Source: Beta vulgaris subsp. vulgaris
Taxonomy: Eukaryota > Streptophyta > Magnoliopsida > Caryophyllales > Amaranthaceae
Assembly: GCF_026745355.1 (NCBI RefSeq)
Contig: NC_079206.1
Coordinates: 434,001-498,000, forward strand
Reading direction: 5' to 3'
DNA: 64,000 nucleotides
The translations under genes were made by a program, and so were the position numbers. Below, one piece after another: positions 26,266 through 37,856 of the stretch; positions within the stretch are counted from its first letter, which is position 1; every line of letters begins with the position of its first letter. The notes below the pieces were generated by a model. It saw only the letters and a list, made by a program, of their open reading frames with translations. It made no database searches and had not been told where the DNA came from.

Positions 26266-27795
26266 TCAAACTCTTCTTGCTAGTAACTCTTGATACGGCC
26301 ACATAAAATTGTCTGTAGCTGAAAACAGACCGAGGAAGTATAGGCCAACATGCGAAAGTGATTGTCCTTGACTTTTATTGATTGTCATTAAGCACACAAC
26401 CAAAGGGAATTGTCTCCGTTGGAACTTGATGGGAAATTTTGTTGAGTCTGACAAAGTCAGCGTCATTCGTGGAATGAAGACCTTATTGCCCAAATTACTA
26501 CCAGATACCACAATAGCCTCTATAATGCGATCGCCTAAGTGCTTAACGACCAATCTTGTGCCATTACATAGCCCAGAACTTTGATCAATATTCCATAGGA
26601 GCATCACTGGTGCTCCAACCTTCAGTCGTATACTATGGTTTGGTAATCCTCCGCATTTAATTGTATTTAGGAACTCTGTTGAATACATCTCATGAATTCC
26701 AAAATTTCCTTCCTCCACTGAAATTGCATCTGAACTCAAGTAAGTTCATTCTTCACCTGGCAATTGAGATAACACGTGATTGTTAACCGTCTCAGCAATT
26801 TCATTGGTTGGAGCAAGAATAGCTCTTTATTGAAAATAACTTGGTTCCCAAATGTGATCCGATATGTCAGGATATGTGCTTTCTACTATTGTCGCAATAG
26901 GGTCATGTCCCCCATCTACAAACATTTCATGGGGTATTTCAATATCGGTCTCACCATCATTTGGCCCTCCAACTTAGCCATCTCCAACATTGAGTATCCA
27001 TTATGAAAATTCTCCAATTTCATCAACATTTTAATTACTTGAACCTGTTGTAAGGCGCATGTTCTTTGTCAGCCTAAGTACTCGGCAAAAGTCCCATAAG
27101 TAAGAACTATTTATTGCTGAGAAGACAATGTCTTGTCTGCTTCCTTTAGGCACCACGGGTAATATTTTTCTTAAATCACCAGCAAAAACTACAACCTTGC
27201 ACCAAAGGTGATATCTTGATTTGCAGGATTCACAAACTGCATAACATCCTTTAAACTCCTATCTAGAGCTTCAAAGCAGTATTTATGCATCATGGGAGCT
27301 TCATCCCATATGATTAACTTTGTCTTCATAAGGAGTCTGGTTAATTCCGAGCCTGGCTTAATGCCAACACATGTTGAGTTCTCAGCAACATTTAACGGGA
27401 GTCCAAACCTAGAATGAGTAGTTCTTCCTCGCGCGCAGAAGCAATAAAGAAGCTATTCCGCTTGATGCGACTGGCAAAATGGTATCTCCTTTACGCCTTA
27501 ATGAGGCACACAACAATCTCCAAAGATACGTCTTACCTGTTCCTCCGTATCCATATACAAAGAACACCCCTCCTTTTCCTCGTGATACAGCTGACATAAT
27601 TTCATTGTAAATTCCACGTTGCTCAGTTGTTAATCCTTGAAACAGTCGCTGGAACTCCTCTTCTAACTTCCCTCGGTCATAGGAAAGCTCGTCCATTATC
27701 ATTTTGTTTTGCCCGTCTTCATATAAGATCATTAGGATATGGCATTTCGCTGAATTTACGTAATGTGCTGCCATTGCTTTGTAGCTTAGCTTCAA
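26266..27795 (-). pseudogene. Helitron PIF1-like helicase remnant (frameshifted)
   Basis: The 5' open segment (27409-27795, minus) contains a Walker A motif, GYGGTGKTYLW, preceded by LTTEQRGIYNEIMSAVSRG. Frame-broken sequence between 26740 and 27410 still reads as helicase motif II (LIIWDEAPMMHKYCFEALDR) and further family sequence (ILPVVPKGSRQDIV). The final open segment (26266-26739) holds VGAPVMLLWNIDQSSGLCNG and the late motif MTINKSQGQSLSHVGLYF typical of PIF1 helicases in Helitrons. Several frameshifts and stops separate these pieces, so no full protein can be made. In autonomous Helitrons the helicase is fused C-terminal to a rolling-circle Rep domain; that part was not found. Host PIF1 origin is unlikely given the adjacent Helitron 3' end. 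Confidence 0.85.
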
Positions 27796-28846
27796 TGTCT
27801 GCTAGCGCAAAGTTTTGCATTTTTTTTCCACATCATCAAACTTTACAATCATATTTACTCAGATATTATATCTATTTTTTATAATAGTGACTTTTTTTAT
27901 AAATAACATGAATTAGCATAGATCCATACGATTTTACTGTGGGCCAAGTCCATATAATTTTTTTACACATTTGAATATCTGAAGTGGTAAGTTCTTTCCT
28001 TTAGTGAAAAAGAGTGAAATGGAAGCTAGTAAAATAGTGTTTATTTAAAGATTAACTTTGATCGTAAAAGTTATATTTTCTTATATTTGGACACAATCAA
28101 AATGCTTCAAATTTTGTATTCTCCATAAATGAGCATACCACTTTACTATAATGATGCTTCAAACAATTTGGCCCTTGGTTATAAAATAATGCTCTAAGTC
28201 CACTATGTGTTCTAACTTAATAAAAAATATCATACAATCTCTCTTATTACAACTACATACATCATCTTCTCCATAAATTGATTCTAAATCTCTCTCTACA
28301 TACAATCTCTATCTTATTACAACCCACGCCTAGATGATTCTAAAACTTATTAGAACCAAAACTATCTTATTACCGATTATTGCATACAACTTATCTACGT
28401 TTTTTTAGCAAATCTCTCTTAGCTACATTTTTTTTATACTTTAAACCTACAAATTATCCATCAAAATTATACTCCAAGTCATCGATTTTTGCATCAACAA
28501 CAAATATAAAACTCATGCATGTGGGTTTCATGAAGAAATTAAGCCTTTGATCTCCATGTTCTTTGCATTTGAAGCATGGTTACTATAATTCCTTGATACA
28601 ACCAAGGTGTAGAATCATTCGATCTACAAAGTGAAGAAGATTTAAAGACCGCATGCAAAACCGCAAATATATGGAGTTGGATTTTTTTTTGAGGGGAATA
28701 TATGGAGTTGGATTGATATGGAGTTTGAAGAAATTTTCTAAATGGGTCAATATAGATTAAAATTATTTGGTAAGTTCATTTAAAAAAAATTTGATTTTGA
28801 CTAATTATGATGAAATTGAACTGATTTTATGTTTCCATGTATATGT

Positions 28847-28848
<2 letters not shown>

Positions 28849-28920
<72 letters not shown>

Positions 28921-28976
28921 TATATATATATATATATATAAAATTATATATATATATATATATAATTATAATACTA
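28849..28976. repeat. (TA)n microsatellite
   Basis: About 125 bp of nearly pure TA/AT dinucleotides, interrupted by a few AAATT units. Reading frames through it (Tyr-Ile repeats) are artefacts. Confidence 0.95.
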
Positions 28977-28990
28977 AAATGAGTCATATA

Positions 28991-29311
28991 CTCTCTCCGT
29001 TTCCTAAAGATCTTCCCACTTACTGTTCCTACAGATACCAAGGAAAATCAAGTTGTGTGGGGCATGGTGTGAGTAAAGTAGGAGAGAGAAAGGGGTTAAG
29101 ATAAATAAACAAATAAAAGGGGTTAAAGTAGGAGAGAGAAAGGGAGTAAAATTGAATTAATAATGTAATGGTGGACCATATGATAGTGACATACATGAGG
29201 GGGTAAATAGAGAAATTTGTTTTGCCAAATATGGAATAAAGCAAAAGAGGGAAGATCTTTTGGAAACACCCTTAAACGGAAAGAGGGAAGATCTTTAGGA
29301 AATGGAGGGAG
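28991..29311. mobile_element. Stowaway-like MITE, 321 bp
   Basis: The ends are CTCTCTCCGTTTCCTAAAGA and ...AGGAAATGGAGGGAG, both bounded by TA. Near the right end the motif GAGGGAAGATCTTT occurs twice in tandem, suggesting a duplicated terminus. It lies inside the decayed Helitron. Confidence 0.8.
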
Positions 29312-30343
29312 TAATTCTTAAAATTGATAATAGTGAGTGAGAAAAATCAATAATATAAGCTAAGGTTGGAATGAAATAGTCAATATGCCAATGTATTGAA
29401 AATTTTGTAATTTATTACAGTTAGTGAGTGAGAAATTTATTGAAAAAATTAAGATTCTAAGTTTTAACAGTTAGTGAAAATTAATTCAATATATTAGTAG
29501 TATAACTGTCAATTAGGAATTTAAAAATTACCCATCAAATAAAAAAAATTAGAATTAAGATTATTGAAATAAGGATGATTTCTACCGGTGAGTGACACAA
29601 TAATTTTAAAGTTAGTAAAAAATAAATAGACAATATAAGTTTGTTCCATTGTAAAATATTTAGGGTTTTATGAATTTAAATTTTTTGTAGTAAACTTCAT
29701 CTTTTTTGCTTTTGTTTACGGTAACGCCATTTTATTTTTGTGCTAACATGGTAGTTTTATTTTTTTTATTTGAGATTCATTTGAATTTTTTTAATTTTTC
29801 GTGTAAAGAAAGAAGTGGAAGAAAATCAGTTTATATTAGGGTGTGATTACATGAACATCTTATATAATAACATTTATTTTTTTGATAAGTTACATAAATG
29901 GTAATGTAAAATGGTAAGTTTTATCAATATTAATATTGTTTACTATTAGTTAGCAACTGTGGCGTAAATAATATGATTGTAAAGCAATTCCATTTGTTGA
30001 GTTAAACTTACCAAATTTATAAGATTGTAATTGATCCATTGTACACGTGGCACTAAAAGAATAAGAATAAGTATAGTGATGACATGTGGCAAAATGAGCA
30101 TTAACTTGACACATAAGCCAATTGAACCTTGTTTTATATATATATATAGATTCTAGAGAATGCGAGGTGTGTGGTTGCATTGCTAAGATGAATACGAGCT
30201 TTGATTGGCGTCTGATTATTGGAGTTTTTTTGGAGACTTCAACAATAAGTTGGTACCAAATCAGAGTTAACAGGGGATGGGCAAGTAATAGTATTAGAAT
30301 ATTATACATTTATGTGGTGATTCTTGTATATTAGGCATATATC

Positions 30344-31141
30344 TGTTGGAATTTTGTAAACACTAACGTAGAAGAATATAAGTGTTAGACTAAATACTAG
30401 ATTACATCTCATTAATGGAAATAAAACAACACACATCAGAATGTTGCAATTAAGATCAAGACCACTACCCCCAAGATGTATTATGTAAGGCCCAACATTT
30501 GTGTTATACAGCCCTGGGACTCATGTGTCGTAAGAATTGGTCCTACGAGAATATCCTTCAAATTCTGCAAGCCAGTCACATGTGCTTTTCATTCCCAACT
30601 CTAATTGGAATTTGAGCTCCTGATCAGTGCTCAGAAATGGAGATCAACTGTTGCTTCACATTCAAGATTTTGCATGTCTGGCTTGCAGAATTTGAAAGAT
30701 GTGAAGTACTTCCTCCGTTTCTTTTTACTCGCTACACTTTCCATTATGGGTAGTTTCACATTACTTGCTACACTTCTTTTTTGGACAATAAAGTCTCTCT
30801 CTCTCCTCCCACATGGATCCCTTTTCTTTTTACTCTCTACCTCTCTCTTCTCCAAAAATTACCTAGAAGTCCGTGAAGTGAGAAGTGTAGCGAGTAAAAA
30901 GAAACGGAGGAAGTAGTATTTATTATACGCAGCCCTGAACGGTAGAGAATGTTCTGAGTGAATGGGTTAAGTTTATGAGAGGGAAAAAATATAAAGAGTT
31001 TATATTATATTGAATGATGTGTGTTCAATAATGAACTATGAGTACAATATATAAGAGTATAAAAGGAGTCCTATTAAGAAACTATCTTTAAGAGATATAT
31101 TATTCTTAATATTAATTAGATAAGTACTTATTAGTTTCTAA
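30344..31141. mobile_element. LTR-like sequence, possible solo LTR (interrupted)
   Basis: It begins TGTTGGAATTTTG and contains a stretch typical of plant LTR promoters (GAACTATGAGTACAATATAT, then AAGAGTATAAAAGGAG). A MITE and a Helitron are inserted into it. GAACTATAAGTACAATATAT recurs just beyond the Helitron at 39351, possibly a continuation or second copy. No matching second LTR or target duplication was found. Confidence 0.3.
30709..30913. mobile_element. Stowaway-like MITE, 205 bp
   Basis: TTCCTCCGTTTCTTTTTACTC and its complement ending AAACGGAGGAAG are flanked by TA. It is a sibling of the element at 22940-23145 and looks better preserved, with longer matching arms. Confidence 0.88.
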
Positions 31142-31521
31142 TCTCTATTATATAAGCCAAGGGAGGAGGTGTGGTGTCATCTTTTGAAGTGACTAAAATA
31201 CCCTTAATGATCTAATTAATGGAATGAAAAAAATTACAAAAGCAACTCATTTAAAAATTCTCATTCCAACTTGCCATTTAAAACATGTTTAAAATGGTAT
31301 ATGCATCAAATACTTCAATCAAAAATTAAATGGACAAAATATTTGTACCTTATAAAAAAGATGACATACATAACGTGCACATGAAAAGTCTGAACATTCA
31401 CTACCTTTGAGACTCTTTAATTCAGTTAAAACAACTCATTATTTTTGTTCTTTCTGTTCAATATTCATTCACAAAAAATTAATGTTAACAATCACTCACA
31501 ACCTTTTTATTTTTTTACATT
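31142..31521 (+). mobile_element. Helitron copy 2, 5' part
   Basis: It starts TCTCTATTATATAAGCC after an A and follows the 11937-12454 element almost base for base until TTTTTTTACATT, where a Ty3/Gypsy element interrupts it. The remaining part resumes at 39208. Confidence 0.9.
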
Positions 31522-34234
31522 TGTAACACCCCCACGACTCCTCCTTTTATAAACTAGGAGAAATTGCGGGAGTTGTTATGCCACGCATGATAATACGTAA
31601 GGCTAATCAGATAATACAGCGGAAGTCTTTTAAAATCAACTGAAAATACTTTAATACAACGGAAATAAGAAAGTATGTAAATGAATTACAAACTCCGAGA
31701 CTATCCCATACTAGTCCCATCTTCAAAAGTCAAACCTTGTCCCCATTGGTCAAGTAAAGTCAAATATAAAATTCAAGATAGCTTAAATAAGAAAGTACTC
31801 GTGTACTAAAACTCCCATCCAGATGCTTATGATTTCCATGCACATCAAGAACTTGTACCTGCAACTTCTTCTCTAAACTCTGCTCACCAAATGGATCATC
31901 ACAGGGTCGTTGAGGAAAAACAACAACCAAAGAAAACAAGAAACACATACATCAGCAACGCTGAGTACATAACACAACTTAACTAATGCGAATAATAATG
32001 CATGCAATCCTCAATCACTTCGGCTTGCTCTTCTTATGACTCTACATGCGACAAGCATATCACGAATTACTAAATACTTTCTTTTATTATTATTTGGCAA
32101 TGAACGGGCACCGTCCTCCTCTTGGAGTCATACGGGCTACTATTATTGTGTAAGAGATCCCACACCTCTTACTAAAGTTCCATGAACTTTAAATAACTTG
32201 ACTCGAGAATTTTAAGCTTGTTAGTAATGAAAGAGGGTGAGAGTGAGCCTCTAGACTCAACATCTCAGAGATAAAGAATACGAGTGACACCTAGTCCACT
32301 CAAAGATCTTGATAATTGGAATTCCATAAACTTGCTTGATAAAATAAAAGCATTAACATCGTCATGCTAAGCTATATGCAGGAGTATAGTTTCACACTAA
32401 TCCCCCCTTATGTTCAATACTCATGGGGATCCATCCCAAGAGTTTTATTGCCAAAGCCCATTATGTGAGACACATCACAATAATACATCTAGCAACAAAT
32501 CAATTTCTTATCTTTCTTTAACAAGTGAATGCAACAAACACCATAATTAACTCAATTCTAAATTCTTTGAGACCTTGCTCATCTTATTACTTTAATGACT
32601 CCATGAGTCCTTTTTCTTACTTTCTTAAGGATCCATGATCCAATCAATTGAGTCATTGCTCAATGATTCAACTACTTGTGAGTCCTTGCTCAATAACTTT
32701 AACTTGTGAGACCTTGCTCAATAACTTGAAACTTGTGAGACCTTGCTCAACAAATATAATTCTCATGAGACCTTGCTCAATAAATATAAACTTCTAATGA
32801 GACCATGCTTAATAAAATATAAAACTTCTAATGAGACCATGCTCAATAAAATATAAAACTTCTAATGAGACCATGCTCAATAAATATATAACCTCAAATG
32901 AGACCATGCTCAATAAAATATTCATAGGCAAGCCATAACTTCAAGAGTAACTTTAATAACTTTAATCATGCTCAAAGGCAATAATCATCAATCACTACTT
33001 TTCAAATATAGGAATAACTCAAAGTTCCATTCCTAATCTCCTTTCTAAGTTCTCAACATATACTCAAACAATTTCAAGGCATAAGCCTCTCCTTACTCCT
33101 CATGCTCAATAAAATATTTATATTTGAAACTACTAAAGTCAAGGTCAAAGTGTATGTACCTTGATTACACAAAAATCAACAGTCAAAAGTTTGACTGGCT
33201 TTAATTATTCTTGAAACCTACCAACAATAAAGTACTATCAATTAGTACTTCCAACAACAATTCAAAGCTACTAATAAATAAAAATCAGCATTTTAAATAA
33301 ATAATAAAGCTGATTTTTCTTAAAAGGCTTTAAAAACTATTTTAAAGTCATAACTTGAAAACCTTTACTAGTAGGCAAAACCCACTACAAACTAATACTT
33401 AAAACTTCATAAAACTACTAATTTACTTAATAAATTACTGCTGTAAATTAATAAAATAATAAAAACAATTTCTTTTTTTTTTTTACAAGTGGTTCAAAAA
33501 CAACACAAATCTCAAAACAACTCAACCGACGCCACCACAAGCACCACCCGCACCACCATGACGCGACAGTGGCAGCGGGCTCGTGCCCAGTCGCCGGTCA
33601 CCTACTGCTGGCCGGCAGTGGCCGCTTCTCCGACGGAGCTCGCCGGCGAACCACCACCGTGGTGGCCGGAATTCGCCAACAAAGAGAGGGGCGAGAAGAG
33701 AGAGAAAAATATGGAAGAAACCCCAAAAATTTCAGAAAAATCATTACCTCTTTGCTTCCCTTTGATAATTGCAAGATCTTCCTATAAATTTCAAAAACAA
33801 AACTAGATTAGAAGCTAGAATTATTGAAGAGGATTACTTGAAAAACTTACTTGAGGAAGAACAAAGGTTTGAGAGGAAAAACCACTTACTCCTTTTTGAG
33901 AAAGGTGGCTAGTGAAGAAGATGGAAAATGATGGGAAACTTTAGGTTTTCCCTTTTTATAGTGGTAGTCAATTTGGGTAAAAGACCAAAATGCCCTTACT
34001 CATCAAATTGCCAAAATACATTTGATGATAAATTTCCAAAATAATCTTCCTACTAATATTAATAAAATACTTTCTTGAAAATACTAAAATACTTCTTTGT
34101 GGAATACTCAAATACTCTTTTGGTAAAATGACCAAAATACCCTTCTGCTCTTAAATACTGAAATTAAATAGCTTTAATAATTAAAAATGATTAAAACTAT
34201 TTAATTTAATATCTTAAAAATATGGGGGATTACA
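31522..34234 (-). repeat. Complete 3' LTR of the Gypsy element (2.7 kb)
   Basis: On the minus strand the LTR starts TGTAATCCCCC and ends GGGGGTGTTACA. A TATA box (CCACTATAAAAAGGG, complement near 33951-33965) lies 270-285 bp into it and would drive transcription leftward. A GC-rich segment at 33520-33680 has open frames on the plus strand, but it lies in the LTR and recurs with indels in the other copy, so it is not a gene. Confidence 0.9.
32690..32925. repeat. Minisatellite inside the LTR
   Basis: About seven degenerate units of 28-39 bp are built on GAGACC(T/A)TGCTCAATAA. The truncated LTR copy begins in this same motif (at 37857), so the minisatellite probably provided the deletion breakpoint. 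Confidence 0.8.
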
Positions 34235-34346
34235 GTCTACCCCCCTTAAAAGAAGTTTCGTCCCGAAACTTAAACAAAACCTCCTCTTTATTAAACTTTC
34301 AACTTTGAAATTTATTAGCATTACGCCATAATTATTCTTTCTTAAG

Positions 34347-34503
34347 AAGTAGCCAAATAATACGCTACTAAGTAAACAAGTAGCCAAATAATACGCTACT
34401 GAATAAAAAGTAGCCAAATAATACGCTACTGAATAAAACAAGTAGCCAAATAATACGCTACTGAATAAAACAAGTAGCCAAATAATACGCTACTGAATAA
34501 AAC
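34347..34503. repeat. Tandem ~31-33-bp repeat, about five units
   Basis: Units read AAGTAGCCAAATAATACGCT followed by ACTGAATAAAAC and lie between the polypurine tract and the end of the polyprotein frame, in the untranslated 3' part of the Gypsy element. Confidence 0.9.
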
Positions 34504-34674
34504 TTTTGCCTTGAATATTCAAACTATGAAATGTTTACTTTGCTTACTTGAAAGTTTTTCCTTGAAAACTCTAAAAATAGTGCACAAATGCAACAAATTC
34601 TTACTAATTTCTAGCAAAATGCGCGCACGCACTCTACCCCCCTTAAAGGAGTTACGTCCCGGAACTCAACTCAC

Positions 34675-37600
34675 CTAGTCGAAGAGCTCAGGATACTTCT
34701 TTCTCATCTCGTCTTCAGCCTCCCAGGTAGCCTCTTCGGTACGCTGGTTAGACCACAAAACCTTGAGTATCTTTATATCTTTATTTCTTGTACTCCTCAC
34801 CTTAGAGTCCAAGATCTTTACTGGTCTCTCTTCAAAAGAAAGCGTCTCATCCACTTCTATAATCTCGGGATCTAATACGTGAGACTTATCGGGCACATAT
34901 CTCTTTAGTTGGGATACATGGAACACATTATGCACCTTTCCCAAGTTATTTGGCAAATCTAAACGATAAGCCAATCTTCCAATTCTTTCAATGATGTCAT
35001 ACGGACCTATAAACTTCGGGCTAAGCTTTCCTTTTTGCCCAAAACGCATCACCCCTTTCATAGGTGACACCTTTAGTAAGACTTTCTCGCCTACTTGATA
35101 TTCGCTATCTCTTCTATTCTGATCTGCATAGGCCTTTTGACGATCCTGGGCCGCCCTCATCTTCTCACGAATATATCTCACTTGATTTACGTATCTTCAA
35201 TCATTTGCGGTCCCAAAGTAACCGTCTCGCTAATATCGTTCCAGCACAATGGACTGACATTTTCGACCTATAAAGCTTCAAAAGGAGCCATCTTAATGCT
35301 AGAATGGTAGCTATTTATGTATGAGAATTCTATTAAAGCCAACATCTCCTCCCAAGTCTTAGGGTAATCTAAGGCACACACCCTCAACATATCCTCGAGA
35401 GTCTGAATGGTTCTTTCTGATTGACCATCAGTTGCTGGATGAAAAGCTGTACTCTTAAGCACATCGGTCCCAAAAGCTTTCTGTAATGCTTCCCAAAAAT
35501 GAGATAAGAATCTTGAATCTCTATCAGACACAATAGTGGAAGGAACTCCATGATGCCTCACCACTTGGTCCACATATACTTTACCACACTGTTCCATCGA
35601 CCAATTGTCCTTCATTGGAACAAATTTTGCTACCTTAGTTAGTCTATCTACATCACCCACACTTTGGTGAATCCTTTCGCTGTCTTAGGAAGACCTACAA
35701 CGAAATCCATTGCTATGTCATCCCATTTCCACTCAGGCACTGGTAACGGTTGAATCGTCCTTGAGGTCTCTTGTGTTCGCTCTTCACCTTCTGCAAGTCA
35801 AACACCTAGCAACAAATTCAGCACTTCTCTCTTCATATTGTTCCACCAGAACATTAGCTTCAAGTCCTTATATAATTTATCCCCTCCAGGGTGGATAGAA
35901 TAAGTCGTGTTGTGCCCTTCTTTCATCACTTTTTCTTTCAACTCGGTGCAACTTGACGGATGCACCATCTTCCATTGAATCGGACACTTCCATCATCATG
36001 GATACTAAACTCCTTTGTCTTTTTCTCCTCGATAGCTTCTTTATCTTCTCCATTTCCTCATTCCCTTCTTGAGCCTTTAAAATTTCTTCATTCAATTCGA
36101 CTGGATTGAAATGGCATTTAAGCATGCTTCCACTCCACTACTTCCAACAACTTCAATGTTGAGCTTCCTAAACTCGTCACACAACTTCTCTGGAAGTACC
36201 AAAGTACTTAAACTATGGCTAGACTTACGACTTAACGCGTCGGCAACGACGTTTGCCTTTCCTTCATGGTATAAGATCTCAAGTCATAGTCATTCACCAA
36301 CTCTAACCATCTTCTCTGTCTCATATTCAAATCCTTTGAGTATACAAATACTTCAGACTCTTGTGATCTGTATACAACTTCACCTTCACTCCATATAAGT
36401 AGTGTCGCCAAATCTTCAAAGCAAACACTATTGCGGCTAATTCTAGATCATGGGTTGGGTAATTCACTTCGTACGGTTTCAATTGCCTAGAAGCGTAGGC
36501 TATAACCTTTCGATTTTGCATCAACACACACCCTAAACCATTTTTCGAAGCGTCACTATATACCTCCAACTCAGCATTCTCCTCTGGTAACGTCAAAATT
36601 GGAGCCGTAGTTAACAACTCCTTAAGCTTCTTAAAGGCTTTATCACACTCCTCGGTCCATATGAACTTCGTATCCTTCTTCATAAGACTAGTCATTGGTT
36701 TAGCTACCCTCGAAATATCCTTCACAAAACGTCTATAGTAGCCAGCTAGACCCAAGAAACTCCTTATATCAGTAACATTCCTAGGTGTAGACCATTCGCT
36801 CACTGCGGTTATCTTCGACGGATCTATGGAAATTCCCTTCTTTGACACAATGTGGCCAAGAAATGCCACTTCTTCCATCCAAAATTCACACTTCGAGAAC
36901 TTTGCGTAAAGCTGATTCTCCCTAAGTGTAGACAATACTGACCTCAAGTGCTCTTCATGCTCCTCCTTGTTCCTTGAGTAGATAAGGATATCATCGATGA
37001 ATACGACTACAAATTTGTCCAAATACTCTCGAAATACTCTATTCATAAGCTCCATAAACATCGCTGGTGCATTGGTTAAACCAAATGGCATCACGGTGAA
37101 CTCATAGTGACCATACCTCGTCCTAAAGGCAGTCTTTGGTATGTCCTTCTCCCAATCTGCAGTTGGTGATACCCTGACCTCAAGTCTATCTTTGAAAATA
37201 TTCCAGCTCCTCTTAATTGATCGAATAGGTCATCAATCCTCGGTAACGGATACTTATTCTTAATAGTCACCTATTGAGATCTCTATAATCAATACATAGC
37301 CTCAAGCTTCCATCCTTTTTCTTCACGAACAAAACAGGTGCTCCCCATGGGGAATAACTAGGTCTAATGTACCCTTTCTCGAGTAATTCCTCTAGTTGCT
37401 TGTTGAGCTCCTTCATCTCTGCTGGAGCCATTCTATAGGGTGCTTTTGATATAGGGGCAGTTCCAGGAACTAAGTCTATGGTGAATTCTAACTCCCTTGA
37501 GGTGGCATTCCCGGTATATCTTCCGAAAATACGTCTGGAAACTCATTCACCACCTTCACATGCTCTATCTTAAGCTTCTCTTCTTCCAACCTCTGCACAT

Positions 37601-37856
37601 TACACAAGAATAACGGAGCTCCCTTCTGCACTTGCTTTACCAAACTTAGGGCTGAAATGATCTTAATTCTACCTTCTTGTGGTTTAGTCTTGAAAGTCAC
37701 CTTTTTCCCATTCTTATTCCTCAATCTCACTTTTTGTTCTCCACAAAGAATCTCGGCTTTATACTCCTTAAGCCAATCCATCCCTAAAATAATCTCCAAG
37801 TCTTCCAATGGAAACTCTATGAGGTTGGTTTCAAAGTCTACATCCCCAATTCTCAA
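34675..37856 (-). pseudogene. Gypsy polyprotein remnant (protease end, RT, RNase H, integrase, chromodomain)
   Basis: Reading from 37856 leftward: the segment 37488-37856 contains LEIILGMDWLKEYKAEI, the tail of the aspartic protease, and the linker to reverse transcriptase. The next stretch is frame-broken but still reads [20 protein letters not shown]. The segment 36327-37094 holds [14 protein letters not shown], the catalytic FIDD motif, and RNase H ([22 protein letters not shown]). The segment 35877-36125 is the linker before integrase. 35268-35660 contains integrase (VSDRDSRF, GQSERTIQTLED). 34675-35181 ends with KVLWSNQRTEEATWEAEDEM, a C-terminal chromodomain, which suggests the Tekay/Del chromovirus clade. 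Frameshifts and stops separate the pieces and gag is absent, so it is non-autonomous. Confidence 0.9.

Larger units (their letters stand above)
25962..30150 (-). mobile_element. Decayed Helitron derived from an autonomous element
   Basis: On the minus strand the 3' end is CTAG (25962-25965), preceded by seven bases and a perfect 8-bp stem CCCGTGCA/TGCACGGG (25973-25992). That is a textbook Helitron terminus. A matching 5' end, TCTATATATATATATAAAAC, starts at 30150 on the minus strand. Both flanks agree with insertion between A and T. Just inside the 3' end is a PIF1-type helicase remnant, the enzyme Helitrons carry. No Rep domain is visible, so the 5' coding half is deleted or decayed. A microsatellite and a MITE lie inside. 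The 3' end is strong; pairing it with this 5' end is inference. Confidence 0.65.

Noticed and set aside
28767..29041. Tyr-Ile repeat proteins
   Set aside because: Translation of a TA microsatellite.
32690..32925. Regular direct repeats resembling a CRISPR array
   Set aside because: Units are degenerate, there are no unique spacers of constant length, and they lie in a plant LTR; a minisatellite.
33489..33806. GC-rich 105-codon open frame (TRQWQRARAQSP...) looking like a small gene
   Set aside because: It lies within the Gypsy LTR, antisense to the element, and the copy in the other LTR (38470-38777) is broken by one-base indels.
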